A stretch of DNA of 40,223 nt from Candidatus Fibrimonadaceae bacterium. GTDB taxonomy: Bacteria; Fibrobacterota; Fibrobacteria; Fibrobacterales; Fibrobacteraceae. Numbering within the stretch: position 1 is the stretch's first letter; the number at the start of each line of letters is the position of its first letter. The DNA lies in NCBI GenBank assembly GCA_031281345.1, contig JAITFN010000024.1, positions 1-40,223 of the forward strand, given 5' to 3'. Both the position numbers and the translations under genes were made by a program. Positions 32,832-39,978 of this stretch are shown here, piece after piece. The notes under the pieces were generated by a model that worked only from the letters and a program-made list of their open reading frames with translations, did not search any database and was not told the DNA's origin.

Positions 32832-35367
32832 CCTTTGCTTCTAAATTGAGCTTCTGAAACACATCGCTACGCCATATTCTCATAATATACTGCGAAGACA
32901 TATAAAAATTATCGCTGAAAGATATTTGAGCAAGCACGTTAACTCGCCAAGAAAAACCTTTTTCAAAACCGTCAACGGCAGAATAGGGAGAAACTTCGCT
33001 TGATTTTTCAACATAGTTTCCAGCAATGCCAAGCTGCGCCAAATCGCCTTTTTCGTTTTGCCATTTTCCATTTATACCGCCTTTTTGCAAATCGGCGTTC
33101 CAAGATTCTTCCATGTAAAAACCAGAGGTGTGTTTTCTTGAATAAAAAGGCGATAGAGAAAAACCAGCGGCAAGTTCTCTTTGCCAAGTAAATTCGCCCT
33201 CATAAGAAATCCAATCTAAATCGCTAAGTGCAAATTCAGCCTCTTCTCTTTTAAGTCTCAATGAATAATCATTTTTTTCTATTGCCTTGTAGTGAATGGT
33301 TACTTCCTGCCCAAAGGAAACCTCTTCAAAATTTATTTGCGGTTCCTTATCCCATTTGTTCTTTATCGCAAGCATCAATGAACCCTTATTTTTTGGATGC
33401 TCCCAAAGAGCGGAATTTTCCAGCAACAACAATTTATCCGTTTTGTGCAAAAGCCACTCTCCATTAGCGAAAAATGTCATATCGCTTAAAAAACCTCTTT
33501 TTATGATAATATCAGGATGCACAGACAAATTCCACCTTAGATTATTTTTGCTACTCTTGCTAGAAAGCGAATCCACACGCCCCAAACCTTCGTAAACAAA
33601 ATCCCCGTTATCTGCCCCGCTTATGTATTGCCCGCTCAAAGAATCGTAATAAACATCGCCTGTGCCGTCTGGAACCCTGCGGTATATGGGAATCCAAGGA
33701 ACTTCATCGGTATAGTTAAATGAGTAATATGCCTCGCCACGCAAAAAGGAATTTGGGTTATCGTAGCCAGCGTTTTGGTCTAAAAGCCACGAGAAGCCCT
33801 GCCGCCCTTCGGTGAAATCTTTTCTGATTTGAAAAAGCGTATTTGAATGCCAATCTTTTTCTTTTAAGGAAACAAAGGTTTTCCAATTTGAAAACTCGCT
33901 TGTGTCTGCTTGCTCCCTAGCAATTTCCGAACTTGCGAAATTTGAATTTTCATTCCCCCATTCCAAGCCATAAATTGAACGCAGATTTTCTTTGCTATCT
34001 ATGCGAAAATTTCCATAAGGGCGGTAAGTTCCCTGCAAATATTTGCTGTAAATTTCGCTTTGCCATAAAGAACGCTTTACAGAATCTTGTTTTGCGTTTA
34101 TGTTTGCCACTGAGAGTTGGCTTTCTGTTTTTTCTGTTTCTCTGCGTAAAAATCCTTCGCTTCTAACGGATTCAAAATTTCTATGACCTATATAAAAACC
34201 TGGAAAAAATCCAAATGGCAAGCGCATAGTAGTTTTAAATTCATCGTAGCGTAAATCTCCTTTAGAAACGCTGTCTAAAAGCCATTTGTCTCGCAAAATA
34301 AAAGCATCCCATTCATTCCCTGTTCCTTCATATTCGAGTTTTGCAAAACCGCTATCTGCAAAGCCACCTTTTATGGAAACTTTGATTATGGATTTTTGCC
34401 GCAAATTGCTATCGCTTTCAAAAAACCATTTGTAGGCTTTATTGTCGTTTTCATTCATCGCCGTTTCCAAATCTGCAAACAAAAGCGAATTTCCCGTTCT
34501 GAGCCTTGCACCGAGCATTTTGTCGCTTTTAAGTGAATCCCTTAAATTAAAAGCCGCAATATCTAACCACACGAATTTTGAACGATAGGTGGCATCTGTG
34601 CCTCTGAGTTCGCTTGGGTTCAGGGAATTGTAAGAATCGTATTCCACTCTTATTTCATCTTCTGGCCCCGGAATAACTTTCCCCAAAAAATCCAAAACTC
34701 CACCTGCGTAATTTATCTCATAGTCCCTGCCATTAACGAGCAAAACACCATTCAAATAAACACGTTCTGTGTGCGGAGCAATAATGCCAAAAGCACTGTC
34801 AGCAAAAAGCAAATAACCTTTTTGTTGGCTTGGCCGCCCGCGAATGGTTGTGCTTTGCCTAAGCGTTTTGTCCATTCCGTAAATTGCGCCCACTTCTGCA
34901 TTAGAGCCTTTCAATTTGCCGCTCGCTCCGAGAGTTTGTCTGCGAAATCCAAAAAGAGAGAGTTTATTTATTTCATAGTTCAAATCTCCAAGTTCCAGTT
35001 TTACCCATTTGCTTTCCACTCCAATATATGCCGCATCCACCTCTCTTAGCGTTGTGGAAACTTCCGTTCCGGCTGGCCGCCCTACATCCACAAGATAAGC
35101 ATCAACAAAAATTCCGTCTGCTACCTCGCCCTGCATAGAAAGTCTTAGCTCTTGCTGAATATCTGCCCCTCCATTTCCTATTGATGTTTGCAGGCTTTTA
35201 CTGCCTTTGGTTTGCAGAGTATTTTCTGTTTGAGGAATATCTTTTTGCTCCGCTGAATCCATTGTATTTTCATATCCCTTCCACACGGGCAGGGAATCGG
35301 GAATAATGCCTTGGGCGAAAACATTTGCAGATAAAAAGAACGCCAGCAGGCATGGATTTTTTGCCAT
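32821..35367 (-). CDS. Large exported protein, probable outer-membrane beta-barrel
   Basis: An 848-residue protein with a signal peptide (1-18, FFLSANVFAQG). The N-terminal third has SLQTSIGNGGADIQQELRLS and a segment of the type YLNGVLLVNGRDYEINYAGG followed by VLDFLGKVIPGPEDEIRVEY, seen in large uncharacterised exported proteins of several Gram-negative phyla. The remaining 500 residues alternate charged and aromatic positions in a way expected for amphipathic beta-strands, as in an outer-membrane barrel. No plug or TonB box is recognised. The start at 35367 is preferred over an upstream in-frame ATG at 35421, which lies before the promoter; AGAGG precedes it. The family is not named with confidence. 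Confidence 0.72.
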   Translation of the reverse strand: MAKNPCLLAFFLSANVFAQGIIPDSLPVWKGYENTMDSAEQKDIPQTENTLQTKGSKSLQTSIGNGGADIQQELRLSMQGEVADGIFVDAYLVDVGRPAGTEVSTTLREVDAAYIGVESKWVKLELGDLNYEINKLSLFGFRRQTLGASGKLKGSNAEVGAIYGMDKTLRQSTTIRGRPSQQKGYLLFADSAFGIIAPHTERVYLNGVLLVNGRDYEINYAGGVLDFLGKVIPGPEDEIRVEYDSYNSLNPSELRGTDATYRSKFVWLDIAAFNLRDSLKSDKMLGARLRTGNSLLFADLETAMNENDNKAYKWFFESDSNLRQKSIIKVSIKGGFADSGFAKLEYEGTGNEWDAFILRDKWLLDSVSKGDLRYDEFKTTMRLPFGFFPGFYIGHRNFESVRSEGFLRRETEKTESQLSVANINAKQDSVKRSLWQSEIYSKYLQGTYRPYGNFRIDSKENLRSIYGLEWGNENSNFASSEIAREQADTSEFSNWKTFVSLKEKDWHSNTLFQIRKDFTEGRQGFSWLLDQNAGYDNPNSFLRGEAYYSFNYTDEVPWIPIYRRVPDGTGDVYYDSLSGQYISGADNGDFVYEGLGRVDSLSSKSSKNNLRWNLSVHPDIIIKRGFLSDMTFFANGEWLLHKTDKLLLLENSALWEHPKNKGSLMLAIKNKWDKEPQINFEEVSFGQEVTIHYKAIEKNDYSLRLKREEAEFALSDLDWISYEGEFTWQRELAAGFSLSPFYSRKHTSGFYMEESWNADLQKGGINGKWQNEKGDLAQLGIAGNYVEKSSEVSPYSAVDGFEKGFSWRVNVLAQISFSDNFYMSSQYIMRIWRSDVFQKLNLEAKAIF

Positions 35368-35382
35368 AATGCCTCTTTTGCA

Positions 35383-35388
35383 AATATA
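35383..35388 (-). promoter_or_regulatory. -10 box of the barrel gene
   Basis: Minus strand TTTATC-TATATT, 15 nt before the ATG. The short leader carries AGAGGC. Confidence 0.6.
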
Positions 35389-35430
35389 GATAAATACAAA
35401 ATACCTTAAATTTATCATCAATGGATTTGT

Positions 35431-35742
35431 TTATTTTTTTGAAACGATAATTTCATTTAGTTTTTTTTCCAAACTTTCAATTTTGCTTAATATCTTATTT
35501 TCAAAATTTTCGTCAGCACATTTCGGTATAAGGCGATGTATTTCGTTATACTCAATTCCAAAAAGTTCTTCTACTTTAGCACCAAGAATAAGTAATTTTC
35601 TTATAATTTCAACTGGAGGTTCTCTTCTACCATTTTCCCAACTTTGATAGGTTGTTTTAACGCAATCCAATTTTTCGGCAATTTCATCTTGGCTTAAACC
35701 CAGTCGTTTTCTGAAAATTTTCAACCCAATTTTATATCCCAT
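35431..35742 (-). CDS. XRE-family HTH regulator
   Basis: A 103-residue DNA-binding protein. An XRE/Cro helix-turn-helix occupies residues 6-60: FRKRLGLSQDEIAEKLDCVK with the recognition helix in TYQSWENGRREPP, then a leucine-rich segment. The C-terminal tail (72-103) is a predicted coiled coil (ILSKIESLEKKLNEIIVSKK), suggesting a dimer. The ATG at 35742 lies 6 nt after its -10 box, and the start codon is inside a perfect 11-bp-arm inverted repeat, so the protein probably represses itself. Divergent from a small operon with a related operator. Confidence 0.88.
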   Translation of the reverse strand: MGYKIGLKIFRKRLGLSQDEIAEKLDCVKTTYQSWENGRREPPVEIIRKLLILGAKVEELFGIEYNEIHRLIPKCADENFENKILSKIESLEKKLNEIIVSKK

Positions 35743-35768
35743 AGTCAAAATATATACATTTTGACTAT
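35741..35768. promoter_or_regulatory. Operator palindrome at the XRE promoter
   Basis: Perfect inverted repeat ATAGTCAAAAT-N6-ATTTTGACTAT. It contains the XRE -10 box (35754-35749) and overlaps the XRE start codon. The outer hexamers TAGTCA/TGACTA recur at 35846-35860. Confidence 0.75.
35749..35754 (-). promoter_or_regulatory. -10 box of the XRE gene
   Basis: Minus strand TATATT inside the operator, 6 nt before the ATG, predicting a leaderless mRNA. Confidence 0.6.
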
Positions 35769-35815
35769 AAATACCTTAAAAAAACGCATTTATTTGCCTT
35801 TTTTTAGAAAAAATA

Positions 35816-35844
35816 TTGACAAAATGGCAAAATTTATATATATT
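35816..35844 (+). promoter_or_regulatory. Sigma70-type promoter of the small divergent operon
   Basis: TTGACA at 35816-35821, 17-nt spacer, TATATT at 35839-35844. The second TAGTCA operator covers the transcription start. Confidence 0.85.
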
Positions 35845-35845
35845 A

Positions 35846-35860
35846 TAGTCAATATGACTA
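35846..35860. promoter_or_regulatory. Second TAGTCA operator
   Basis: TAGTCA-ATA-TGACTA, a perfect inverted repeat starting 2 nt after the -10 box and covering the ATG at 35854. A bound repressor would block the start site. Confidence 0.65.
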
Positions 35861-36024
35861 CTTATAAAGACAAAATGACAAGTATTAGAGTACCCAAATA
35901 TATTGTCAAAATTATTGATGAAGCACGAGCTATGGATCCTATGGGTTTATCTCAAGGGCAAATGGTAGCCAAAATTGTTATTGAAACCCTCGGCAGTCGT
36001 AGAGAACTCGTGAGGAAAATATGA
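35854..36024 (+). CDS. Small ribbon-helix-helix-like protein
   Basis: A 56-residue protein. The segment TSIRVPKYIVKIIDEARAMD followed by GLSQGQMVAKIVIETLG fits a ribbon-helix-helix DNA-binding fold: a short strand with alternating T/I/V, then two helices with a turn. The match is by pattern only. The start at 35854 follows from the promoter; the next ATG is at 35875. Its transcript should begin 2-3 nt before the ATG. It leads an operon with a lipoprotein and a 77-residue protein and is probably controlled by the divergent XRE protein. Confidence 0.65.
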   Translation: MTTYKDKMTSIRVPKYIVKIIDEARAMDPMGLSQGQMVAKIVIETLGSRRELVRKI

Positions 36025-36053
36025 AAATTTGCTTTTTTATAGGAGACAGCAAT

Positions 36054-36488
36054 ATGAGTAACAAACTCTCTAAGTTCGCATTGGCGGTAGGCTTCGTGCT
36101 TGCCTTGGCATTCACACTTTCTTGCTCTTCGGACAGTGATGAAGGTGGCGGAAATCCTGAGCCTACATATTTTTATTCTATGTATGGGATAAAAAATAGT
36201 TCGAGTTTAGAATATGAAATTTTATTTTCATATATACCTAAAAATCCATCATTTGAAGATGTAAAAACTCTGTGGTCAAGAATAAAGCAATTAGATAACG
36301 ATTTCTTAGAGTCAGGAAGAGTGCCTTCATCAGAGGGAAGAAATGTATTAGCACAACACGATCTTTCTCCAACAGATATAGATGATGTGATAAAAAAATT
36401 GAATACAAGAGGTAATGACATACTGGAGTTTTATCCTACTGACCCACAGGCATATTATATGATAATATGGTATATAGAGCGAGAATGA
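36054..36488 (+). CDS. Small lipoprotein, Fibrobacter-type signal
   Basis: A 144-residue lipoprotein starting MSNKLSKFALAVGFVLALAF with lipobox TLSC (Cys26), then an acidic/Gly linker (SSDSDEGGGNPEP). The mature domain (about 45-144) is helical and contains FEDVKTLWSRIKQL and LSPTDIDDVIKKLNTRGNDI; it is not recognised. The signal is nearly the same type as in the FISUMP lipoproteins, pointing to a common export group. The start at 36054 is chosen because AGGAGA precedes it; an in-frame ATG at 36021 would spoil the signal peptide. Second gene of the small operon. Confidence 0.78.
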   Translation: MSNKLSKFALAVGFVLALAFTLSCSSDSDEGGGNPEPTYFYSMYGIKNSSSLEYEILFSYIPKNPSFEDVKTLWSRIKQLDNDFLESGRVPSSEGRNVLAQHDLSPTDIDDVIKKLNTRGNDILEFYPTDPQAYYMIIWYIERE

Positions 36489-36514
36489 TTGTCAACAATA
36501 AAAGGAGAAGTACA

Positions 36515-36748
36515 ATGGCAAGAATAGATTTTAGTAGCATTGAACGAGTTGAAAAAAATGGTAGTATTCACGAAATTACTACTGCAACTTATCATTTTTT
36601 TGAAATTGGTGCTGAAAAGTATTTCCAACTTGATACTTATGGAACGCCAAACCGGAAAAGTGAACCGAAACAGAGTCAAGTAATACAATTTAACAAAAAA
36701 ACGGCAGAGAGGTTAGTCAAATTATTGAGCAAGGAATTTGATTTATAA
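36515..36748 (+). CDS. Small conserved-looking protein, unknown function
   Basis: A 77-residue protein beginning MARIDFSSIERVEKNGSIHE and containing TATYHFFEIGAEKYFQLDTY followed by G, then QSQVIQFNKKTAERLVKLL. The alternating strands and C-terminal helix suggest a compact alpha/beta fold. Proteins of this look occur as orphan small genes in accessory regions of many bacteria; I cannot name the family. An AAAGGAG ribosome-binding site sets the start. Last gene of the operon with the RHH-like protein and lipoprotein. Confidence 0.65.
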   Translation: MARIDFSSIERVEKNGSIHEITTATYHFFEIGAEKYFQLDTYGTPNRKSEPKQSQVIQFNKKTAERLVKLLSKEFDL

Positions 36749-36835
36749 ATAATTGATACCGTAAATTTTGTTTTCTAAAAACTCCCTTGACAAAAACAAG
36801 GTTATAGATTTACTTTACCCTAAAAAAAATAAAGA

Positions 36836-37216
36836 TTAGCCATTTCCTATCCTAGCAATCAATTTTTGCAAACCCACATCCAATGTCGCAACCTCTCTAT
36901 CTTCAGCCTCATAATAACCAGCTAAAACACAATCCACAAAATCAAAGTTCGTTGAAGCATAATACTGTAATCCACTCAATACAGCAACTTTATGCGGAAT
37001 TCTACATTCTGTATTTTCAAAAAAATAAAGCAATTTTGAGTATATAACTTCCCTACTTATTCCATAAACGCCTTTCAAGACATACACAACCTCGCTAAGA
37101 ACTTCTATCGGCATTTCTATGTAATTATTATCTATTATATCTTTAACCCTCTGTGCTTGCTCTTTATCATCATTAAGAATGTAACGCAAAGCAATATTCG
37201 CATCAATTAACAGCAT
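36836..37216 (-). CDS. PIN-domain toxin (VapC-like)
   Basis: A 126-residue PIN nuclease. The acidic metal-binding residues are in place: D5 (MLLIDANIALRYIL), E42 (SEVVYVLKGVY), D95 (FDFVDCVLAGYY) and D113 (ATLDVGLQKL). PIN toxins cut RNA, often tRNA or rRNA, when freed from the antitoxin. It overlaps the upstream antitoxin gene by 14 bp. The target is unknown. Confidence 0.88.
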   Translation of the reverse strand: MLLIDANIALRYILNDDKEQAQRVKDIIDNNYIEMPIEVLSEVVYVLKGVYGISREVIYSKLLYFFENTECRIPHKVAVLSGLQYYASTNFDFVDCVLAGYYEAEDREVATLDVGLQKLIARIGNG

Positions 37217-37418
37217 ATTTTTTTACAACCTCTCTTTCCCAAGCTCCTTTTTCCAAAGGTATTTTTGATACATCTGCATATTCACTCAAACAGCCAAACG
37301 CAGATTTTTTTTTGCCATTTGACTTGTTTTTTAAAGAAACAACAAAATCCAATACCTCTGGCAAATACTCTTTGGGAAGAGTTTCTATTTCTGAAAAAAC
37401 TTCTTTCACTGCTAACAT
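37203..37418 (-). CDS. Antitoxin of the PIN toxin (DUF2281-like)
   Basis: A 71-residue protein. The N-terminal helix FSEIETLPKEYLPEVLDFVV matches the 'lp..l..evldFv.fL' pattern of DUF2281 antitoxins, followed by a Lys-rich spacer and a C-terminal segment (IPLEKGAWEREVVKKYA) likely to wrap the toxin. It precedes and overlaps the PIN gene in the standard antitoxin-first order. GAGG lies before the ATG. Confidence 0.82.
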   Translation of the reverse strand: MLAVKEVFSEIETLPKEYLPEVLDFVVSLKNKSNGKKKSAFGCLSEYADVSKIPLEKGAWEREVVKKYAVN

Positions 37419-37436
37419 AAGGTCCTCTATACAAGT

Positions 37437-37442
37437 AATTTA
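37437..37442 (-). promoter_or_regulatory. -10 box of the toxin-antitoxin operon
   Basis: Minus strand TTTTTC-TAAATT just past the end of rimM, 18 nt before the antitoxin ATG. Confidence 0.45.
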
Positions 37443-37455
37443 GAAAAATAAACAA

Positions 37456-37968
37456 TCAAACCAACCCCTGTATATACTCAACATTCACCACTATCTTCTT
37501 ACCTTCCATATCAACCTTCAAAACACAATCATCAATCCAAGGCACAGCAACTTCTTTTTCGCCAATGAGCAAATTAAAAACATTCACCGAGGGCATATCC
37601 TCTGCACTTAAAACCTTGCCCACAAAGTTCCCATCTTTATCCACCGCTTCAAAATTTTCAAAATCGCTGAAATAAAATTCACCCTCTGGCAGAGGCAGCC
37701 TTTCAGTTTCTGGGATTAGAACATAAGCATTCACAAATGGCTGAACCACCTCTGGCGAGTTAAAGCCCTCAAAGCGGAATTTCCATAAAAAGCCATAAGC
37801 CTCGGAATGCGAAATAAATGCTTCTTTAATACCTTCCGAAGTAGTTTCCAAATAAACTTTTTTCAACAAGGAATGTCTATCAAAATCGTGGCTTAAGGGT
37901 TTGCAGAGAATGTCGCCATAAATACCGTGGGTTCGCATTAAACGCCCCACAGCCACAAAAGAATCCAT
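37456..37968 (-). CDS. rimM: Ribosome maturation factor RimM
   Basis: A 170-residue 30S assembly factor that binds uS19 near the 16S 3' head. The N-terminal barrel starts VGRLMRTHGIYGDILCKPLS, and the C-terminal PRC barrel shows FYFSDFENFEAVDKDGNFVG, the NVFNLLIGEKEVAVPWIDDC segment and the final VEYIQGL. It lies 3 bp after rpsP in the usual order. trmD and rplS, which normally follow, are missing; a toxin-antitoxin operon lies there instead. Confidence 0.93.
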   Translation of the reverse strand: MDSFVAVGRLMRTHGIYGDILCKPLSHDFDRHSLLKKVYLETTSEGIKEAFISHSEAYGFLWKFRFEGFNSPEVVQPFVNAYVLIPETERLPLPEGEFYFSDFENFEAVDKDGNFVGKVLSAEDMPSVNVFNLLIGEKEVAVPWIDDCVLKVDMEGKKIVVNVEYIQGLV

Positions 37969-37971
37969 TTT

Positions 37972-38376
37972 TTAGCCCTGCGGGGCTTCTTCTGCCGGAG
38001 CTGCCGCTGCGGTTTTTTCTGCCTCAATGCGAGCTTTAGCTTTTGGGCCAAGCTTTGCTTTTTTAGCCTTTAGGGGTATAGGTGCTGGGGTTTTGCCTTC
38101 AATGCTTCTGCCAGCACGTTTTTCGTGGAAAAGAGCCATTATGCCTTTCTGCTTTAGCAAAGAACGGACGGTATCGGAGGGTTGAGCACCAACGCCTAGC
38201 CAATACATAACTCTATCGTACACAAAACGAACGTCTGGGATTTTCAAATTTGGGTCGTAAAAGCCAAGCTGCTCTATGAACTGACCATCGCGGGCCTTGC
38301 GGCTGTCTGTAACCACAACCCTGTATGTTGGGTGGTGGCGTTTTCCAAATCTCGATAAGCGAATTACTGCTGCCAT
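37972..38376 (-). CDS. rpsP: Small ribosomal subunit protein bS16, extended
   Basis: A 134-residue ribosomal protein. The conserved core (1-83) reads VIRLSRFGKRHHPTYRVVVT, then DGQFIEQLGFYDPN and the YWLGVGAQPSDTVRSLL region. bS16 is usually 80-90 residues; here a tail of about 50 residues rich in Lys, Ala and Pro (AKKAKLGPKAKARIEAEKTA) is added, as in several Bacteroidetes-group proteins. CAGGAAA precedes the ATG. First gene of the rpsP-rimM operon. Confidence 0.95.
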   Translation of the reverse strand: MAAVIRLSRFGKRHHPTYRVVVTDSRKARDGQFIEQLGFYDPNLKIPDVRFVYDRVMYWLGVGAQPSDTVRSLLKQKGIMALFHEKRAGRSIEGKTPAPIPLKAKKAKLGPKAKARIEAEKTAAAAPAEEAPQG

Positions 38377-38403
38377 AATGTTTCCTGTAAATTGTAGGTT
38401 TAA

Positions 38404-38409
38404 AATATA
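38404..38409 (-). promoter_or_regulatory. -10 box of rpsP-rimM
   Basis: Minus strand TTTTTTAC-TATATT with a leader of about 20 nt carrying CAGGAAA. It lies 9 bp from the end of lpxA. Confidence 0.6.
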
Positions 38410-38417
38410 GTAAAAAA

Positions 38418-39197
38418 TCAGGGGGAAAACAAGGGCAAAAGGCTCACTTTGCCATCAAAATCCTTAAAAAAATCGCTTAAAAGCGGGTCGCACTCCGTTT
38501 TTTCCTTCGCAAAATCCAAAATAGCCTCTGCCAGAGGCTTGCCGCTGCGATACAATTCCCTGTAATTTTTTTCCAAAAGGGCTATTCTCTCTTCCGAAAA
38601 ATTGTGTTTTCGCAAGGCGTGCAAATTTAGCCCCGCAAAACGAGCTGGATTGCCAAGGGCTCTGCCTGCCGGAGGTACATCCCTGTCTATTTTGAGCGTT
38701 CCGCCCGCAAACGAATAGGCTCCTATTTTTGAAAACTGCTGAACATAAGTCCCACCGCCAATGGTGGCAAACTCCCCTACTCTAACGTGCCCCCCAAGCT
38801 GTACCCCATTGGAGACAACCGCTCCATTTTCCAAAAAGCAGTCGTGCCCGATATGGGAATATGCCATTAGCAGAACGTTATTTGCGATTTTTGTGACCGA
38901 GTTTTCCCCGCAACCTCTGTTTACGGTAGCGTATTCCCTTATGGTGCAATGTTCGCCTATTTCCAAAAAAGTCTGCTCCCCCTCGTATTTCAACGCTTGG
39001 GGGTCGCCACCAACCACGGCTCCGTCAAAAATACGGGTTCCTTCCCCAATGCTCGTGTTGCCAAAAACGTGAACCCTTGTGTCTAAAACAACATTTTCCC
39101 CTATTTTTGCCCCGTCTTCCACCACGCACCAAGGACCGATGCTTGCGCTTTGGCAAACCTCGGCTTTGTTAGAGACTATTGCAGAAGGGTGAATCAC
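38418..39197 (-). CDS. lpxA: UDP-N-acetylglucosamine acyltransferase LpxA
   Basis: A 259-residue enzyme of the first step of lipid A synthesis, adding a 3-hydroxyacyl chain to UDP-GlcNAc. The left-handed beta-helix shows hexapeptide repeats (IHPSAIV, ASIGPWC, AKIGENV), the GGDPQALKYEGEQTFLEIGE loop and the catalytic His in YSHIGHDC (H118, matching E. coli H125). The C-terminal helical domain starts GLNLHALRKHNFSEE. The start is a GTG at 39197, 6 nt after a TACCTT box, predicting a leaderless GTG mRNA. lpxD, fabZ and lpxB are not adjacent. Confidence 0.94.
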   Translation of the reverse strand: MIHPSAIVSNKAEVCQSASIGPWCVVEDGAKIGENVVLDTRVHVFGNTSIGEGTRIFDGAVVGGDPQALKYEGEQTFLEIGEHCTIREYATVNRGCGENSVTKIANNVLLMAYSHIGHDCFLENGAVVSNGVQLGGHVRVGEFATIGGGTYVQQFSKIGAYSFAGGTLKIDRDVPPAGRALGNPARFAGLNLHALRKHNFSEERIALLEKNYRELYRSGKPLAEAILDFAKEKTECDPLLSDFFKDFDGKVSLLPLFSP

Positions 39198-39203
39198 AGG
39201 GGA

Positions 39204-39209
39204 AAGGTA
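39204..39209 (-). promoter_or_regulatory. -10 box of lpxA
   Basis: Minus strand TTTAC-TACCTT, 6 nt before the GTG start at 39197. Confidence 0.55.
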
Positions 39210-39251
39210 GTAAATTCCGACCCACGATGTGAAGGCTTCTACTACTAGGTT

Positions 39252-39917
39252 TTAATAGGAATAGGTTGTAATAGTCCACTTCATTTCTCTTGTTAGAATA
39301 TTCGTTGTGCTCCATTTTTCTATTTCTGAATTTGCTGTCCACTCTTCATGAAAATATATTGTATTCCAATTTGCCTTGGCATCTATGTCATAGATGTTAT
39401 TATTATAAGTACAAGCTATTTTTCCTGCTTTTGAAAAATACCAATACATAATATTTTCTCCAGACTTTTCGTCCGTAGTATTAAGATTCAAATCGCCAAT
39501 ATGCTTTCCATCGCTATCGATTAGTTCTAAGTATGCTTTAGATACTTTAATATCTTTGGTATAAGAAGTACAATAGCTTTGCTTTTGTTCACTAAGAAAA
39601 TCCCTTAAATATTCATTAGGGATACTTGTAGGCAAATCCAAATTGACAATTCCATCCTTTACGCTTCCTGCATTTATCAAGGTATCTTTGTCTTCGCTAT
39701 ATACACTTATTTTAATAACTCCGTTGCCCTTATAGGCTTCGCCAATATGACATTCATCTTCGTAGTTACAATATTCATTGTAGATTTGCGAATTTTCGTT
39801 GAATGGAACGCCGCCACCAGACCAGTTGTTCTCGCCGTCACCGCCAGAAGAGCAAGAAAATGTGAATGCCAAGGCTATAGAAATAGCCAACCTGAGAATA
39901 GACTTAGTCTTATTCAT
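39252..39917 (-). CDS. Lipoprotein of the Fibrobacter-type signal family
   Basis: A 221-residue lipoprotein with signal MNKTKSILRLAISIALAF and lipobox FSC (Cys22), followed by a Gly-rich linker (SSGGDGENNWSGGG). The mature part (about 50-221) is rich in beta-type segments (GVIKISVYSEDKDTLI, GIVNLDLPTSI, AYLELIDSDGKHIGDLNL) and has paired cysteines (C47/C55, C115, C169). No family is recognised. AAAGGAG lies 7 nt before the ATG. Its promoter region contains a 16-base C tract on the coding strand, so expression may switch with tract length. Confidence 0.78.
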   Translation of the reverse strand: MNKTKSILRLAISIALAFTFSCSSGGDGENNWSGGGVPFNENSQIYNEYCNYEDECHIGEAYKGNGVIKISVYSEDKDTLINAGSVKDGIVNLDLPTSIPNEYLRDFLSEQKQSYCTSYTKDIKVSKAYLELIDSDGKHIGDLNLNTTDEKSGENIMYWYFSKAGKIACTYNNNIYDIDAKANWNTIYFHEEWTANSEIEKWSTTNILTREMKWTITTYSY

Positions 39918-39951
39918 AGTGAACTCCTTTGTTGAATGTTGAAAGGGAAAA

Positions 39952-39957
39952 CTTATA
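39952..39957 (-). promoter_or_regulatory. Candidate -10 box of the lipoprotein gene
   Basis: Minus strand TATAAG directly after the C tract; leader of about 28 nt with AAAGGAG. The -35 is not recognisable beyond the tract. Confidence 0.4.
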
Positions 39958-39973
39958 GGGGGGGGGGGGGGGG
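39958..39973. repeat. 16-base poly-G/C homopolymer
   Basis: Sixteen consecutive G on the plus strand, in an otherwise AT-rich intergenic gap. On the lipoprotein coding strand it is a C tract occupying the expected promoter spacer just before the -10 box. Confidence 0.95.
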
Positions 39974-39978
39974 TGTAG

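Noticed and set aside
36784-36825. TTGACA near 36788 as a plus-strand promoter
   Set aside because: There is no good -10 at 17 nt (TTACTT), and no plus-strand gene follows; downstream is the 3' end of the PIN toxin gene.
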